From Pisolithus tinctorius (taxonomy: Eukaryota > Basidiomycota > Agaricomycetes > Boletales > Pisolithaceae), in the NCBI GenBank assembly GCA_024663395.1, contig JANFAH010000017.1, positions 558,001 to 622,000 on the forward strand: a stretch of DNA of 64,000 nt, in the 5' to 3' direction. The notes beneath the pieces are model-generated. The model was not told the DNA's origin. It ran no database searches and saw nothing but the letters and a program-made list of their open reading frames with translations. Below are positions 1-10,930 of this stretch, in pieces. Both the position numbers and the translations under genes were made by a program. The first letter of the stretch is position 1; the number at the start of each line of letters is the position of its first letter.

Positions 1-437
1 ATATTGGTAGTAGCTAGTTGGTCAGGCTTTGGTGTAGTGAGTATTCAACTTCTGTATAATCTATGTTGTACTGACATAAACTTTCTAGAGCTGTTTGTCT
101 TTGACTCCTGGTGAATAAATAGTGCACCTCAGGTATGTGAACTTTGCAAAGTTGTGTTGATGCTAATGTGTTTTTAAGATCTTTGTTATCAGCTTTTGTG
201 CACTTTTTTGGGAACTTGGTTGAATTGAGGACAGTTTTTATTGGCCCAACTGTACTTCTGGAGGAGGGCCCCCTCTGGAATGCAGGCAAGCCTTGGTTTC
301 TTATGAAACCATTATACCTTTGTAGTTGAAATTGTAACTGTAGTTGAATTTATGTATGACCTTGTAAATGCCACTGCTTTGATTGGATTTGAATGCTGTG
401 AGGGAATCTATGCTTCTTTTTTTGAATGAAGCATGTG

Positions 438-539
438 CTAACCCTAACCCTAGCATAAGACTTGGTGTATTTCTTCATGCAAGTCTCCTTCTAACCCTAA
501 CCTTAGCAAATGACTTGGTGTATTGTTTCATGTCAGTCT
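438..539. repeat. 54-bp tandem duplication containing CCCTAA units
   Basis: Two imperfect direct copies with a 54-base period. Each begins CTAACCCTAACC and continues through a shared CTTGGTGTAT segment to a final AGTCT. CCCTAA is the usual fungal telomere unit, but only two units occur per copy, so this is an interstitial telomere-like motif and not a telomere. Confidence 0.6.
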
Positions 540-549
540 GCCTGGCTGG

Positions 550-760
550 TGGATGGTGCTAGATTAGCACTGGTGTTCCATGGCTGATCTTCTTAAGCAA
601 GGTTTCCCTTTGATGCTCAAGAGCTTGCCAATGGCATTACTAGCAACCCAACATCTTCCCTTCAAATGCTGACTGGATGTGTTCCTAGCTGTTGGATGTT
701 GCTAGATTGCTAGATTAGTATTGGTGTTCCATGGTTTCCCATGATGCTCAAGAGATTGCT
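550..760. repeat. Imperfect direct repeat, non-coding
   Basis: A segment with GATGGTGCTAGATTAGCACTGGTGTTCC near 552 recurs in altered form near 693, and both copies are followed by TTTCCC and GATGCTCAAGAG. I see no gene in 1-1000 apart from these repeats; the stretch is AT-rich and CpG-poor like the transposon block that follows. Confidence 0.4.
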
Positions 761-1368
761 GGACTGGATTGACTTGGAGTTCAACTGCTGCTGAGTTTGA
801 TTGCACCATTCCAGGCCCCTGCTTACATGACTAGATGTTTCAAGAAACATGGTGTATCTAGTAGACTAAGTTGGGTTTCTGGATTCTGGATCTTCCCCCA
901 AGTCAAGCAAGGTCCCTTGTGGAGAATAACTTCCAACTTATGTACTGAGTGATTTTTAACTATTTTTCTCGTGGTTGAAAAATTTTCCTTTGACTTTTCC
1001 AACACCCCCCACATCATCATGGATGATTCCCTGCATACAATGGTGGTTGGAATGCTGAAGGCTGCCTTTGGAACAGTCCCTATGATCTCTTCCAGCTCTA
1101 TTTTCTCAAATCACCAGCTCAGGAAGCCAAGGTAAGCCATAAGCAGTGATGCTACACTTGCTATGTATTTAGTTGGATAATAGACTTCGATCCTTGGCTG
1201 AGTTAACCCAAGTCAGGGCAACATTGCAAGGGGAATCTGGTCTAACTTCAGATGCTATTACATCTTTGGAAGTTAGGCTGGCATCCGCAGTCATTACACA
1301 TGCCATCCTCAATCCCTGTAGGTGATTTCCACAACAATTCCAAGTGATCCAAGTCTGACCCTTAATAG

Positions 1369-2364
1369 ATGTGTTGCATTGGGATGCAGACAGGTTTTCT
1401 GAACCATTGGTGCATGCCAAGGACAGGACCATCCATTTTGAAAACCCAAAAATTGGGTATATCAATGCTCCTGCCACAGTTCTGGATGTGCATGGCAGGG
1501 TGATAGTATGGTATCTGCCTGGTATTGTCCCAGATGCACGGATAGTGAGTGTTTTCATTCTCTGACAACCCTTCACTACAGCTTTTATATCATAGGAACT
1601 TCTCAATTCCCTTCTCCTTTCCATAAAAGACAATCTTCAGACTGAGCCCAAGAACAAGCCAAAAGACAAAAGCAAGCTTAACAAACGATATGGCCATAAG
1701 CATCAGCCTGTTGACCAAGTCATGTATGGACATGGCAGGATTTCCATGTCTCCTGCCACATTCCAACAGGCCCATGAGGTTTGTCCAGGTGCTGTGATTT
1801 CCATGGTAGGGGCTGACAAATTTAAAGAGGTTGGTTGATACACTCTATCAAAGCACATCCCTCAAACAGAAAGCCAATAGGGAATGGCTGCTCAAGATTT
1901 CTTATGTGGAACACTTCTGGAGCAATATAGCAAAGGTCTCATTGCCAGATATGGCCAGGGCTGGTGATCAAGCAATGTTGGCCAAGGCTGGCAGGGTGGA
2001 GAATGAGATATCCCTGGATTGGCCATCGGTCTATACCAACATTGATATTATTGTCAATCAGGAAACTCCCTCTCACCGAGATGTCACATCCACCCCAACC
2101 CTTCTGGATTCATTAGTGAGCCTGGGTTCTCACAATGCTAAATTCCTTATTCCAGATCTGGGGGCCAAACTGGCTTATTCCCCAGGCACCATGATTTTCC
2201 TATCAGGAAAAATCCTTCAACATTCTGTGCCAAAGTGGGAGAAGGGAGAAAGAATTGCATTGGTGCATTATATGAAGGACAAAGTACATGACCGACTCAA
2301 GGTCACAAGACCAGCATGGACTACCCAAAAGGACATTCTTGGGTTGGCTGTCAGATACACTTAA
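1369..2364 (+). pseudogene. TET/JBP-family 2OG-Fe(II) dioxygenase carried by a KDZ transposon (frameshifted)
   Basis: The family oxidises 5-methylcytosine or thymine in DNA in the nucleus. Many Agaricomycete members lie next to KDZ transposases. The first readable part (1371-1544) has the family's VLDVHGRVIVWYLPGI stretch. A GT-AG intron follows (1545-1581 or -1595). The last exon (1831-2364) carries the iron-binding HRD of the HxD motif, then PGTMIFLSGKILQHSVP with the distal His, and ERIALVHYMKDKVHDRL with the 2OG-binding Arg region. The exon ending near 1830 is in a different frame from the one starting at 1831, so there is a one-base frameshift or an unrecognised intron. The 5' end was not found; coding may reach back to about 1100. 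The KDZ transposase starts 145 bases downstream on the same strand. Assignment rests on motif pattern only. Activity is unlikely given the break. Confidence 0.68.
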
Positions 2365-2508
2365 AACACATTTTAGTGGCAATTTTTGGGTACAAATATT
2401 TTAAATACATTTGATAACCTTGTTCTGGACTTGTGTGGTGTTGTTTTGGGGATGAAAAATTTTCAATACAGCTGAAAACCTTGCTTTTGACTCTTCCTGT
2501 GCTCAATC

Positions 2509-5500
2509 ATGCGTCATCGTAGAACCAAAGTCCTTGGCAAAAGCTCTGCAGGAGGTTTGTATAAATTTGAAGTCACTAAAACCCGGAGAGGAAAGGACAC
2601 CTACAAGGAGGTGGATGCTAGACACCTCTACCTCCCATCTCAGAGTCAACCTTCAACTCCAAGGACCCCCAGGACAATAGGCTCCCAAAATGTTGTCCCA
2701 GACTCCTTTGACATGCCTACCTTGGACTGGAATGATGAGGAAGATACCCCAAATACTAGGAGGGTTACCAAGGTGGGAAGTTTTGCCTGATACTGCATTG
2801 GCTAAATTATCCCCTAGAGTCAAAATGATTTCATCAGAGAATGGCTGCCTTGGAGAGCAGAATATCTCAAAGTCATTCTCGAGGGAGAGCAGCTGGCTAA
2901 GGGGGGGATATGTGAGCAGTGCTGTCAGGCAGAAGGAAGTATCAGATGCATGTCCTGCATTGGTGTGCATGCCTGGTGTGGTCCTTGTGCTGTGAAAGTG
3001 CATCAAAATCTTCCATTCCACAAGGTACAAAGATGGAATGCTACTCATTACCAGGCTACCTCTTTGATGGCACTTGGGTTCCTTTGGCACATTGGCCATG
3101 GGGGTCATCCTTGCCCTCAAAACAGACAGAATCAGGATCCAGACTCAGAGGAGTGGGCTATACTTCTGGGGAAGGGCCTCCCAATTACAGGTCAATGGCA
3201 GTCATATCCTGTAGCCTCCATGTTAACCTCTGGTAGCAGGAGATCCTTCAGATCAAAAATGACCATAGTGCACACAGAAGGAATTTTCACTCATGAGATT
3301 TCTTGGTGCAATTGCCCTGGGTCAGATCCAATGGACTGGCACCTTGATTTTACTCAGGGAAAGACTCTTTCCAGCCAGTATAACAAAGCCCAAGACTGCT
3401 TTCACCTTTGATGTTCTTAATCACTTTCTCATTGATGCCCTGGAATGCAAGACTTCAGCTATGAGTTTCTATCAGAAGCTGAAGAGGTTCACCAACAATG
3501 CATTTCCTGACTGTATACCAGTTGAGTGCCATGCACTATTTGCTCTTAGGGGGTTCTATTAATGCATTCATTTCCAATTAGGACAGGTACTGAGAGCTGA
3601 TGAGGGTTTCCAGACTGTGGAGGGATTTGAAACATAGGAAATGGTTTGGCTTTGGTCATGATAAAGAACAAGATCCTAGACAAGGAGAACTTGCACTCTT
3701 TTGTCCTGCCTGCCCACAACCAGGTATTAATTTACCTCCAGATTGGAAACCCGATATGACAGGTATGGAGTGATAATCTGTAGGGTTTTGATTTCTAACT
3801 CCCCTCCCCCCTTAGTGATACCATAATGAGGCAATATGTCATGGATGGCAACTTCACTGCTCAGCATATGAAAATGAACAAGCCTGAGTTGGATGTGTCA
3901 TTATCAGATGGAACTGGTTACATGGTTGCTGAAAAGCCCTACCAGGCCCATCTTGAGCAGTCTTTGGATAACAAGGAGGTGAGTTGTCCCAAGGTCATGG
4001 AGTTTAAATGACCCACTGTACTGGTAGAGATCCACCTGCAGCAATCACAGGGCAATCAATGCTGCTAATTGTCAAAGTCGGACAACACCCCTGGCTCCTT
4101 CCTAGGCGGAGTTGGAGCGGGTTGGGCTGCGGAGTACAGCGGTTCAAAGTCCGAAGCGAATCCGACCACTGGGTGGTGAGATATTCGACGAACAGTGAGC
4201 GGAGGGGTATGAAGGAAAGTCTCGGAGTCGGAGTCGGAGGTCAGAGGTCGGAGGTCGGATGAGAGGGTGTTGGGTTCAGCTAGTGCGCTGCCCCCTTGCG
4301 CGAGCTCAGCCCTCGTATTTCAGAGGTGGAGCGGACTCAGAGGAAGTGGAGACAAAACTCCGGAGGGGACTGAGAGGGAGTCGAAAGTGGGGACTTTATT
4401 CAATATTCATACTGATTACATCGGAGTACTACATGGCCTTATATACGATGTAGGTCAAGGGCGGTGCAGTATGGAATGTAAACCAATAAGTGTATAGTGG
4501 GTTAGAGTCCTTCCGACACAAGGGATAGAGAGTAGGGACAACGGGGACCTTAACTGAGACAAGGAAACTACTACAACGAGGAAGAGAGGGTAAATACCGA
4601 AGAAGCAGAAGAATGGAGAAAACTGACACCGAGGCAGAACCCTATCTAGAATGCAGGGCCGCAAGTCCGACAGCCCACCGTGACCAACCTTAGGGCGGAG
4701 TTGAGCGGAGTTGGTCAGAACATGGACAGGGGACCTCGGAGAGGTGTGGAGATGTGTCGGGAGGGTCGGAGGAGCGCGGGAACATGTCGGAGGAGGGCGG
4801 AGAAGCACAGGAACATGTCGGAGGAGGGCGGAGTAGGTATTAGGGGCTTACGCTGGTGTCATGGTCATGACACTAATATTAACAAGTCCAATCTCTGGTC
4901 CACTGGGATTGGTGCCACAGCCTGTGCTCGGCCATGGTTGCTTTGTTCCCCATTCTGTGGTGGACTTTCAGAAAGGGGAAAAGTGAGTGGACCTGATGGA
5001 TGTACTGGAAGCCTTTGGAACTCATTTTTGTGCTAGGTACATGAACACAGATTACTCCATCTGCAGTGCTCTTGATTATCATTCAGAAAGCATCACAAAG
5101 GCCCTTGTCATTTATGATGTTGGGTGCCAGTGGAGTATTAACTTCCAGAGTTGGGTAAAATCCAGCTGCTCTCTCCATCTCCCTCCCTCCCTGGAATCAT
5201 TCCTGCTGTGGGGAAGTTTCATCTTGCTGCCCACAAACTCTCTTGCTTTCCAAGATATAGCCTCACTTTATCAAGGGTGCTGGTCATCTGGATGGTGAAA
5301 TTTTGGAGACATTGTGGGCTCCATTCAATAAGATCTCTCCCACTGCAAGGTCTATGACCTCAGGCCCACAGACAAGAAGTGTATGATGACCATATGAGAG
5401 ATTCTAACTGGAAAAAAATTGTCAACATGGGTGAGAGACCTTTTCTTCAAAGAGAAGTTAATTTACCCTGTACATCTCAGTTCCTGCACTGTTGAAAAAA

Positions 5501-6895
5501 TACAAGACCTCACACAAGTGCCTAGAAGAAATGAATCAGGCATATGAGCAGTTGACAAGCTGTTCTAGACCCTGGCCAACTTGCCCAATGGGAGTCGGAT
5601 GTTCTTGAGGCAGAAGCAAATCAAGGTGATTCCCTAGACATTTATTTGTTGAAAGGGGAAAAAGGTCAGTATGTTCCTAAGAAACCCTGGGCATGTCTGA
5701 TGGCCTGTAGCCCCTACCATGGGTGAAGTGCAGTTAAAGCTCATGAAAAATCCACCTGTGTCCCCAGGGAGCCATGGTTCTGTGGCTTGGCTTGTGGAAG
5801 GAATTAGCATAGAGGATGCACAGTATGGTCTGTGGTTTCCAGAAGCAATAGGTTGCTAACCAGACCTGCAGGGACCAGCTAAGATCTGAGCTTAGACAGA
5901 GCCACATGTCTACCAGACAAGAAATCAAAGTCTCAGAGAAAAGAAAAAGACTTTCTGCCAGGATTGACAAATTCCATGGCACCAGCCAGGCATTTCTCAA
6001 AGGTTTGGAGGTGGACGATGTCTTCATACCCCAGGATGATCCAGCATTCCTTGGGCAAGGTGAAGAAATTGATGACAATGGAGAGTACTGGGAAGGTGAT
6101 GAGGATTGGGAGGCTACAGAAGAAGGAGAGGAGCTACCTGCTGAAGCTCATGAGTATATGGATGCCCTCATCCATTGGAGCAACCAAACTGATGGAGCTT
6201 GGCCTTCATGACCTCCTCAAAGAAGAAATGGAACTCAGGATTGGGCAAGCTAATGATTGTCTAGACAGCTCCGAACCAACTTGGACACAAGGCAATGTTA
6301 TACAGACAGAACTTCCGCAGTGCACAATCAACTAGGGAAGTACAAGAACCAAGCAGGACATCCAAAAAGTGGTGGCTTGATATAAACAAGCAGGTCAGAA
6401 GTTATCAGAGGGCAAGGCAGGGCCATTCTCCAGTTGGAACCCAATCAAGAGATTGGACAAAAATATCAGGCTATTCAGCCCCAGGACCTGGCAGTGAGTA
6501 AGGATGTTACAGAGGAGAACCAGTTTGGGCAGGGAACCAGCAAAATGGCATGGTTTTGGATGATGGATGGTGAACAGGGTCAACTGAATGCTGAGAAGGG
6601 GGGTTTAATGGAGGAGTGTAAGTGTTAATACTACTCAAAAAAATCTCACCAATAAATTGTGGGGCAGTTTACAGGATCAACTGGCTCAAGCAAGGGCAAG
6701 AAGGGACAGGTGGAAAGAAGAATTGTCATTGGTGAGGCATGAGATGGTTTGGGCCATCTTTATGGTTTGAGTTCCAGAAGGACATATGGGAGAAAAGGGC
6801 TCTACAATTGTTGGAACCAGGGAAAAAGGCTTATGCTCATAAGCAGATAGTGTTGTGGACGGACCCTTTCCCAAAAAGGGCCCAATTGATGTTCC
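2509..6895 (+). pseudogene. CxC2-type KDZ transposase, interrupted by a solo LTR
   Basis: KDZ transposases are RNase H-fold DDE enzymes of large DNA transposons. An N-terminal basic region (2509-2790) is followed by the CxC2 cysteine cluster at about 2845-3120, with GGICEQCCQAEGSIRCMSC and LPFHKVQRW. Next come WCNCPGSD (about 3313), PKTAFTFDVLNHFLIDALE (3390-3450) and VMDGNFTAQHM (about 3838). The core resumes after the insertion: TGIGATACAR (about 4900), SALDYHSESITKALVIYDVG (about 5068-5127) and KFHLAAHKLSCFPRYSL in another frame (5212-5265). The C-terminal part includes MELRIGQANDCLD (about 6229) and GKKAYAHKQIVLWTDPF (about 6822-6870). Several introns are plausible, including 3976-4027. 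A frameshift and stops near 5380-5400 and other frame changes show decay. The solo LTR splits the gene between two adjacent codons at 4069/4878. Confidence 0.8.
4070..4872. mobile_element. Solo LTR (803 bp) with CTAAT target-site duplication
   Basis: The insert begins TGTCA and ends TGACA. It is flanked on both sides by CTAAT (4065-4069 and 4873-4877). Removing it plus one CTAAT restores the KDZ reading frame across the junction (AAN then INKSN). It is rich in CpG and in GGCGGAG/TCGGAGG runs, unlike its surroundings, and has a TATATA-like box near 4440. No retrotransposon coding sequence lies inside, so it is a solo LTR left by recombination. The intact CpGs and perfect duplication suggest it is younger than the decay of the host transposon. 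Confidence 0.85.
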
Positions 6896-7139
6896 AAGGT
6901 AAACAAATGGATTTGTATTTAGAACATGGGTATATGTGTATAGTTTTTCCGATTACCCTTGCTTTGCACTTGGTATCTGAATCAAAGGGAAATAGCAAAT
7001 ACATCAAAACATCATACCATAATGGTACCTTTCCTAAAAGAGTGATGGCCGAAAACTTCAACCTCCTGCCTAAATGGGAAAGGCTGAAAATTTTCACCTT
7101 GCTTCCAACCTCCATCATCTGTGCTGCTAATTATCCCTG

Positions 7140-8130
7140 ATTTTATTCTCTCATGGCTGATTGGTCTGAAGTCTACTCTGATCTCGCTGTCCTCCTATGT
7201 GGAGCAGTACACAGATGCCCGAGGGAATCCTGACCTCAGGGGCCCAGATCCTGGCTGATGTGAAATCCCAGATCCTTCAGCAAGCATCTTCAGGATCTGT
7301 GGAATTGCCCCAGAACTGAGAGTGGTAGGGTATCTTTTTCATCAAGTTTCACATATCTCAAGTGTATTTAGGCCATCAGAAGGGTGTTTTTGCCAGACAA
7401 CTAGACCCTGAAGACCAGGATGATGAGGAACACATCATTGAGAGCATCCTGGCCTGCAACAGGACAAGAGGAAGGAGCAGCCTGGGACTGGATTGAGGAT
7501 GAGGATGGCAGAGAGGAGAGGACCAGGACCTACCAAGGCTGGAAATTACAGAAAACCCTTCACTGAATTTTACTGCCTCCCAGCAGCTCTTCCAAAGAGG
7601 ACATGGATGCCTATGATAGGGAGAGGAGGACACCAAGGACCCCAAGGACCATAGGTCAGAGGACAAAATCATCCAACAGTGGTGGGAGTCTCTTGCAGAT
7701 GACAAGAAGGCTGAAGCGGGAGGGTGCTTCCAAGTGGAATAAGTTGGGAGCTCCAAAGAAACTCATGAATTGTCAGTGCTGGTCTACTTCAAATGTTCTT
7801 ATACTAATCATGCAATAATTTCAGGTACAGGAGAAAAATTTTCCCCAACATGGCCAGAGACTTTATTGAAACAGTCAGGAGGACCATGGGGTCAAACTAT
7901 AGTGATGTTTCTGGCTCATGAGACTACTGATTCTCAGATCAAGATGGCAGGTAGGTTCCCCTCTTACCTTGTCTATCCAATGCTAATGAAGAAACCTAGC
8001 TTTGAAACACAACCCCCCTGATGGGAAGAAGGCCTTCTCAGAGTCTTCAGAGCCCACCAAGGATTGGGTTCTAAAGGGAGAGCAAATGTTAACCAATTAT
8101 CTTTTGACTGAAGCTGGTAAGTGATAAACA
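7140..8130 (+). other. Coding-like but broken stretch between transposase and companion ORF
   Basis: Short readable pieces occur in changing frames. Around 7622-7660 the TPRTPRTIG motif reappears, matching the same motif in the N-terminal exon of the KDZ gene (2665-2690), so this may be a duplicated piece of the transposase 5' region or the first exon of the companion gene. No domain was recognised. Confidence 0.3.
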
Positions 8131-9539
8131 TTGGTGATCAATGTAATATGTGTACCTAGGTTGATTCCATACTCAGCTGAGGAAGATTTGAATGATGAGA
8201 ATCCAAAGGTGGAGATAGCCTTGGATGATGAAGGAAACCCAGAGGTACCAGCTTGGACTGGTCAGAAACTCAAGGTCCAGCAGAGTTTGGCAAGAATGGT
8301 CTTCCAGGCTGCCTATGGTATGTTCTTGATTGTCAAGTGCATCTACAGTTGTTGATGGAAGTTGGAAACATAGCAAAGTTTACAGGGAAGCCCAAGGCCA
8401 AGGTTCCCTGGGGCCTGCTTATCAAGTCCCATTTGGAGTATCTGAGTTCGATTCCATCCCAGAAGGATTCATGATGAAAGATCCTTCAAAATGGACCAAG
8501 GCCGACATGTGGATGCTTTGGAATCATTGGAATTCCCAAGAGGAGGAGGATAAGGTGATTGTTTCATTCATCAAGTGCAAAAAGGAGGACGAGCCATTGG
8601 GAAGGCCCTGGAACAGGAAAACCCCATCCAAAAAGAGAGAGTGGATGAGCCCTGGGAGGACAGTGAAGCTGGGGTGGAGGCCAAGCCCTCAGATTTAGGG
8701 GAAGAAATTGGTGGGGCTGGTATGACCCCTATAGCAACTTCATCAGGGGCCCAGGATATCCTTGACTCTGGGAGGGCCCCATCTGAAGATACCCCTCATG
8801 AATCCAGCCCTGCTTGTCATGCCAATGGGGACAGGGTGAAATATTTAAAGTCCCTTTGCATCATGCCCAGGTACCAGGAACTTGTTGAGCTTGTAGATGG
8901 CTTGCCAGAGACAGTAAGTGATAAACTTTCTTCAAATACCAGGTTAACAAACATTTTGTACAGGAACCTGATGCTGGACCAGTCAACCTGCCTGTCTGGG
9001 CATCTTGGGCCTGGAGTGCCCAGTATTTGCCCCAGGAGATGCATGGCAATGGGGATTCCTTCTGGAAGGCACTGTATCAATTGCAAAGTGAAAAGTTTGC
9101 ATCCACCCAAAAAGGTCTTACCATTGTACTGGGATTTGGTTTGTTGTGGAGGGAGTGCAAAAGAGCACAGGACATAGAATCAGATGACCCTGAAGCTGCT
9201 AATCTGGGCTTTTTGCTAGGCTCAGGTCTTGATATCCACAAGGGGGAAGATGTTATGGGTGCAGTGGGGCTGGTAGTTGCAAGACTGCAGCAGAATTCTG
9301 GTGGCTCAAGCAGAGGGATTGGTGCACAGGAAACAACTGGGGTCAGTGCAGGGGATTCCTGTCCCACCCAGGGGGGTGGCATGAAGGAATCCCAGAATAC
9401 AAGAAAGGATGTGAGGAAAAGAAAAAGGGGAGGCAGTGGGGATGTTGATCAGAAGATGGCAAAGGAGGGTGAAGAGGCAAGCAAGAAATCAACTAGAGCT
9501 CGTCAACCAACCAAGAGAGCTCTGGGTCTTGGTCTATAA
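8131..9539 (+). pseudogene. Companion ORF of the KDZ element, function unknown
   Basis: Not recognised as a named domain. The reading runs through EVPAWTGQKLKVQQSLARMV (8256-8310), a likely short intron starting at the GTATG near 8318, then KWTKADMWMLWNHWNSQEEE (about 8490-8550) in another frame, and finally a 170-codon open frame (9027-9539). The last part begins around PQEMHGNGDSFWKALYQLQ and ends in a strongly basic tail (KRKRGG, then KKSTRARQPTKRA) that looks like a nuclear-localisation region. Position and orientation directly after the transposase suggest a third gene of the same transposon. Frame changes near 8340, 8580 and 9020 can be introns or decay. The role is inference only. Confidence 0.4.
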
Positions 9540-9843
9540 ATAAACTGTAGATGGTGTGAATCAAAAGGATCCCTATATATGGCTACCCATGCTCATTGCA
9601 AGTTTCAAACCCTGTGAGATCACTGACATCACCTGGAGGTGAAGAATGGCCATGGATTCAGGGGGTAAGGCCACCCCCCAGTGAGGTTGGCCAACACTGG
9701 TCTCAGGGGTATGTCCATCTGGAAGTGTCATCAGAGTCAATACTTCTGGTAACATCTAAATTGACAAGCAATTGATTATGCCAAGGGAATTTTCAGGGTT
9801 TGGCCAACCCTACTTCCAGGTGGTGAGGTCTGTGTCCATCCCC

Positions 9844-10135
9844 CAGTGAAATCGGCCTGACACCACTTCCAGGGTGTGAGTCCATCGCCCAGTGAGGTCG
9901 GCCGACACCACTTCCAGGGTGTGGGTCCATCGCCCAGTGAGGTCGGCCGACACCACTTCCAGGGTGTGGTCCATCCCCCAGTGAGGTCGGCCGACACCAC
10001 TTCCAGGGTGTGGATCCATCCCCAGTGAGGTCGGCCGACACCACTTCCAGGGTGTGGTCCATCCCCAGTGAGGTCGGCCGACACCACTTCCAGGGTGTGG
10101 ATCCATCGCCCAGTGAGGTCGGCCGACCTCCCTCC
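9844..10135. repeat. Seven-copy 43-46 bp tandem repeat with a GTCGGCCGAC palindrome
   Basis: CAGTGA starts recur at 9844, 9890, 9935, 9979, 10023, 10066 and 10111. Each unit reads CAGTGAGGTCGGCCGACACC followed by ACTTCCAGGGTGTGG and a short variable link. GTCGGCCGAC is self-complementary, and the last copy extends it to GGTCGGCCGACC. The array is CpG-rich in a CpG-poor region. Open frames on the minus strand across it are by-products of the repeat. It may be a set of transposase binding sites near an element end. Confidence 0.85.
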
Positions 10136-10930
10136 AACATGTTGGCCTATCCACCATCAGGGTCTATAGGCCGATGTCGGTTAGTCCCACTTTCAGGACC
10201 AAATGTGCATGTCGGATGACCCACTTTCTGGATTACATGTGACTGAAGGGTCTGACCTCCAGGCCCCATGATGCAGTCAGGCTCTGCTAGCAAACACTCA
10301 AGCAATGCAATGCAGAGGGGCAATGCTTGCAGATTTGAAGTGAACTAGTGATCAATGGTCAGTATTTCAGTACTTCAGTGGTTGTTGATTCATCCATTGC
10401 CACCAGCAGCATCTCATGACTTTTTCCCACACTGCACACCAGGTGAAACTAAGCTCATCTTGGCCATTATGGTGTTTGCCTCCATCACATCATGATGGAG
10501 ACACTACTACAAATTATACTGCCACTCCCACAAGTCAAGCTCTCTCTCTAACCTGCTTCTGGCACATGATGTGCTTTCCGATACTTACCAGAATGTTATC
10601 CAAGTCCTTGACCAAGAAGAAATGGACCCCCTTCAGCTCAGGTTCCATCTCACTGTGATTGAAGGTGATGCAATCCCATTTCTCCTGGCCATGAGCATGA
10701 TCAGGTGTCATTGGACCTGGATGGATGGCTAGTGGATGTAGCAACTCACTTTGGGAATTTATTCATTGTGTTGTCACATTACTGCAAAAATGGGCAGAAT
10801 CAGTAAGTTCTCCATTCTCATCTAGTAACTGATATATCAACCCATTACGGGTGGAGGACATTTGCATACCACAGCCTATTAGTATCCTTTGTACTGGGAA
10901 GTGGGGATGTCCATGGAAAATGATTGATCT
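10136..10930. other. Non-coding stretch, nothing recognised
   Basis: No frame here carries a recognisable motif. One degenerate unit similar to the preceding repeats (GGCCGATGTCGG) is visible near 10170. Confidence 0.4.

Noticed and set aside
438..510. Telomere
   Set aside because: Only two CCCTAA units per copy, with unrelated sequence on both sides.
9844..10135. CRISPR array
   Set aside because: Spacers are not unique, the repeat spans nearly the whole unit, and the genome is eukaryotic.
9776..10157. Three long minus-strand frames
   Set aside because: They are translations of the 43-46 bp tandem repeat in successive frames, with no domain.
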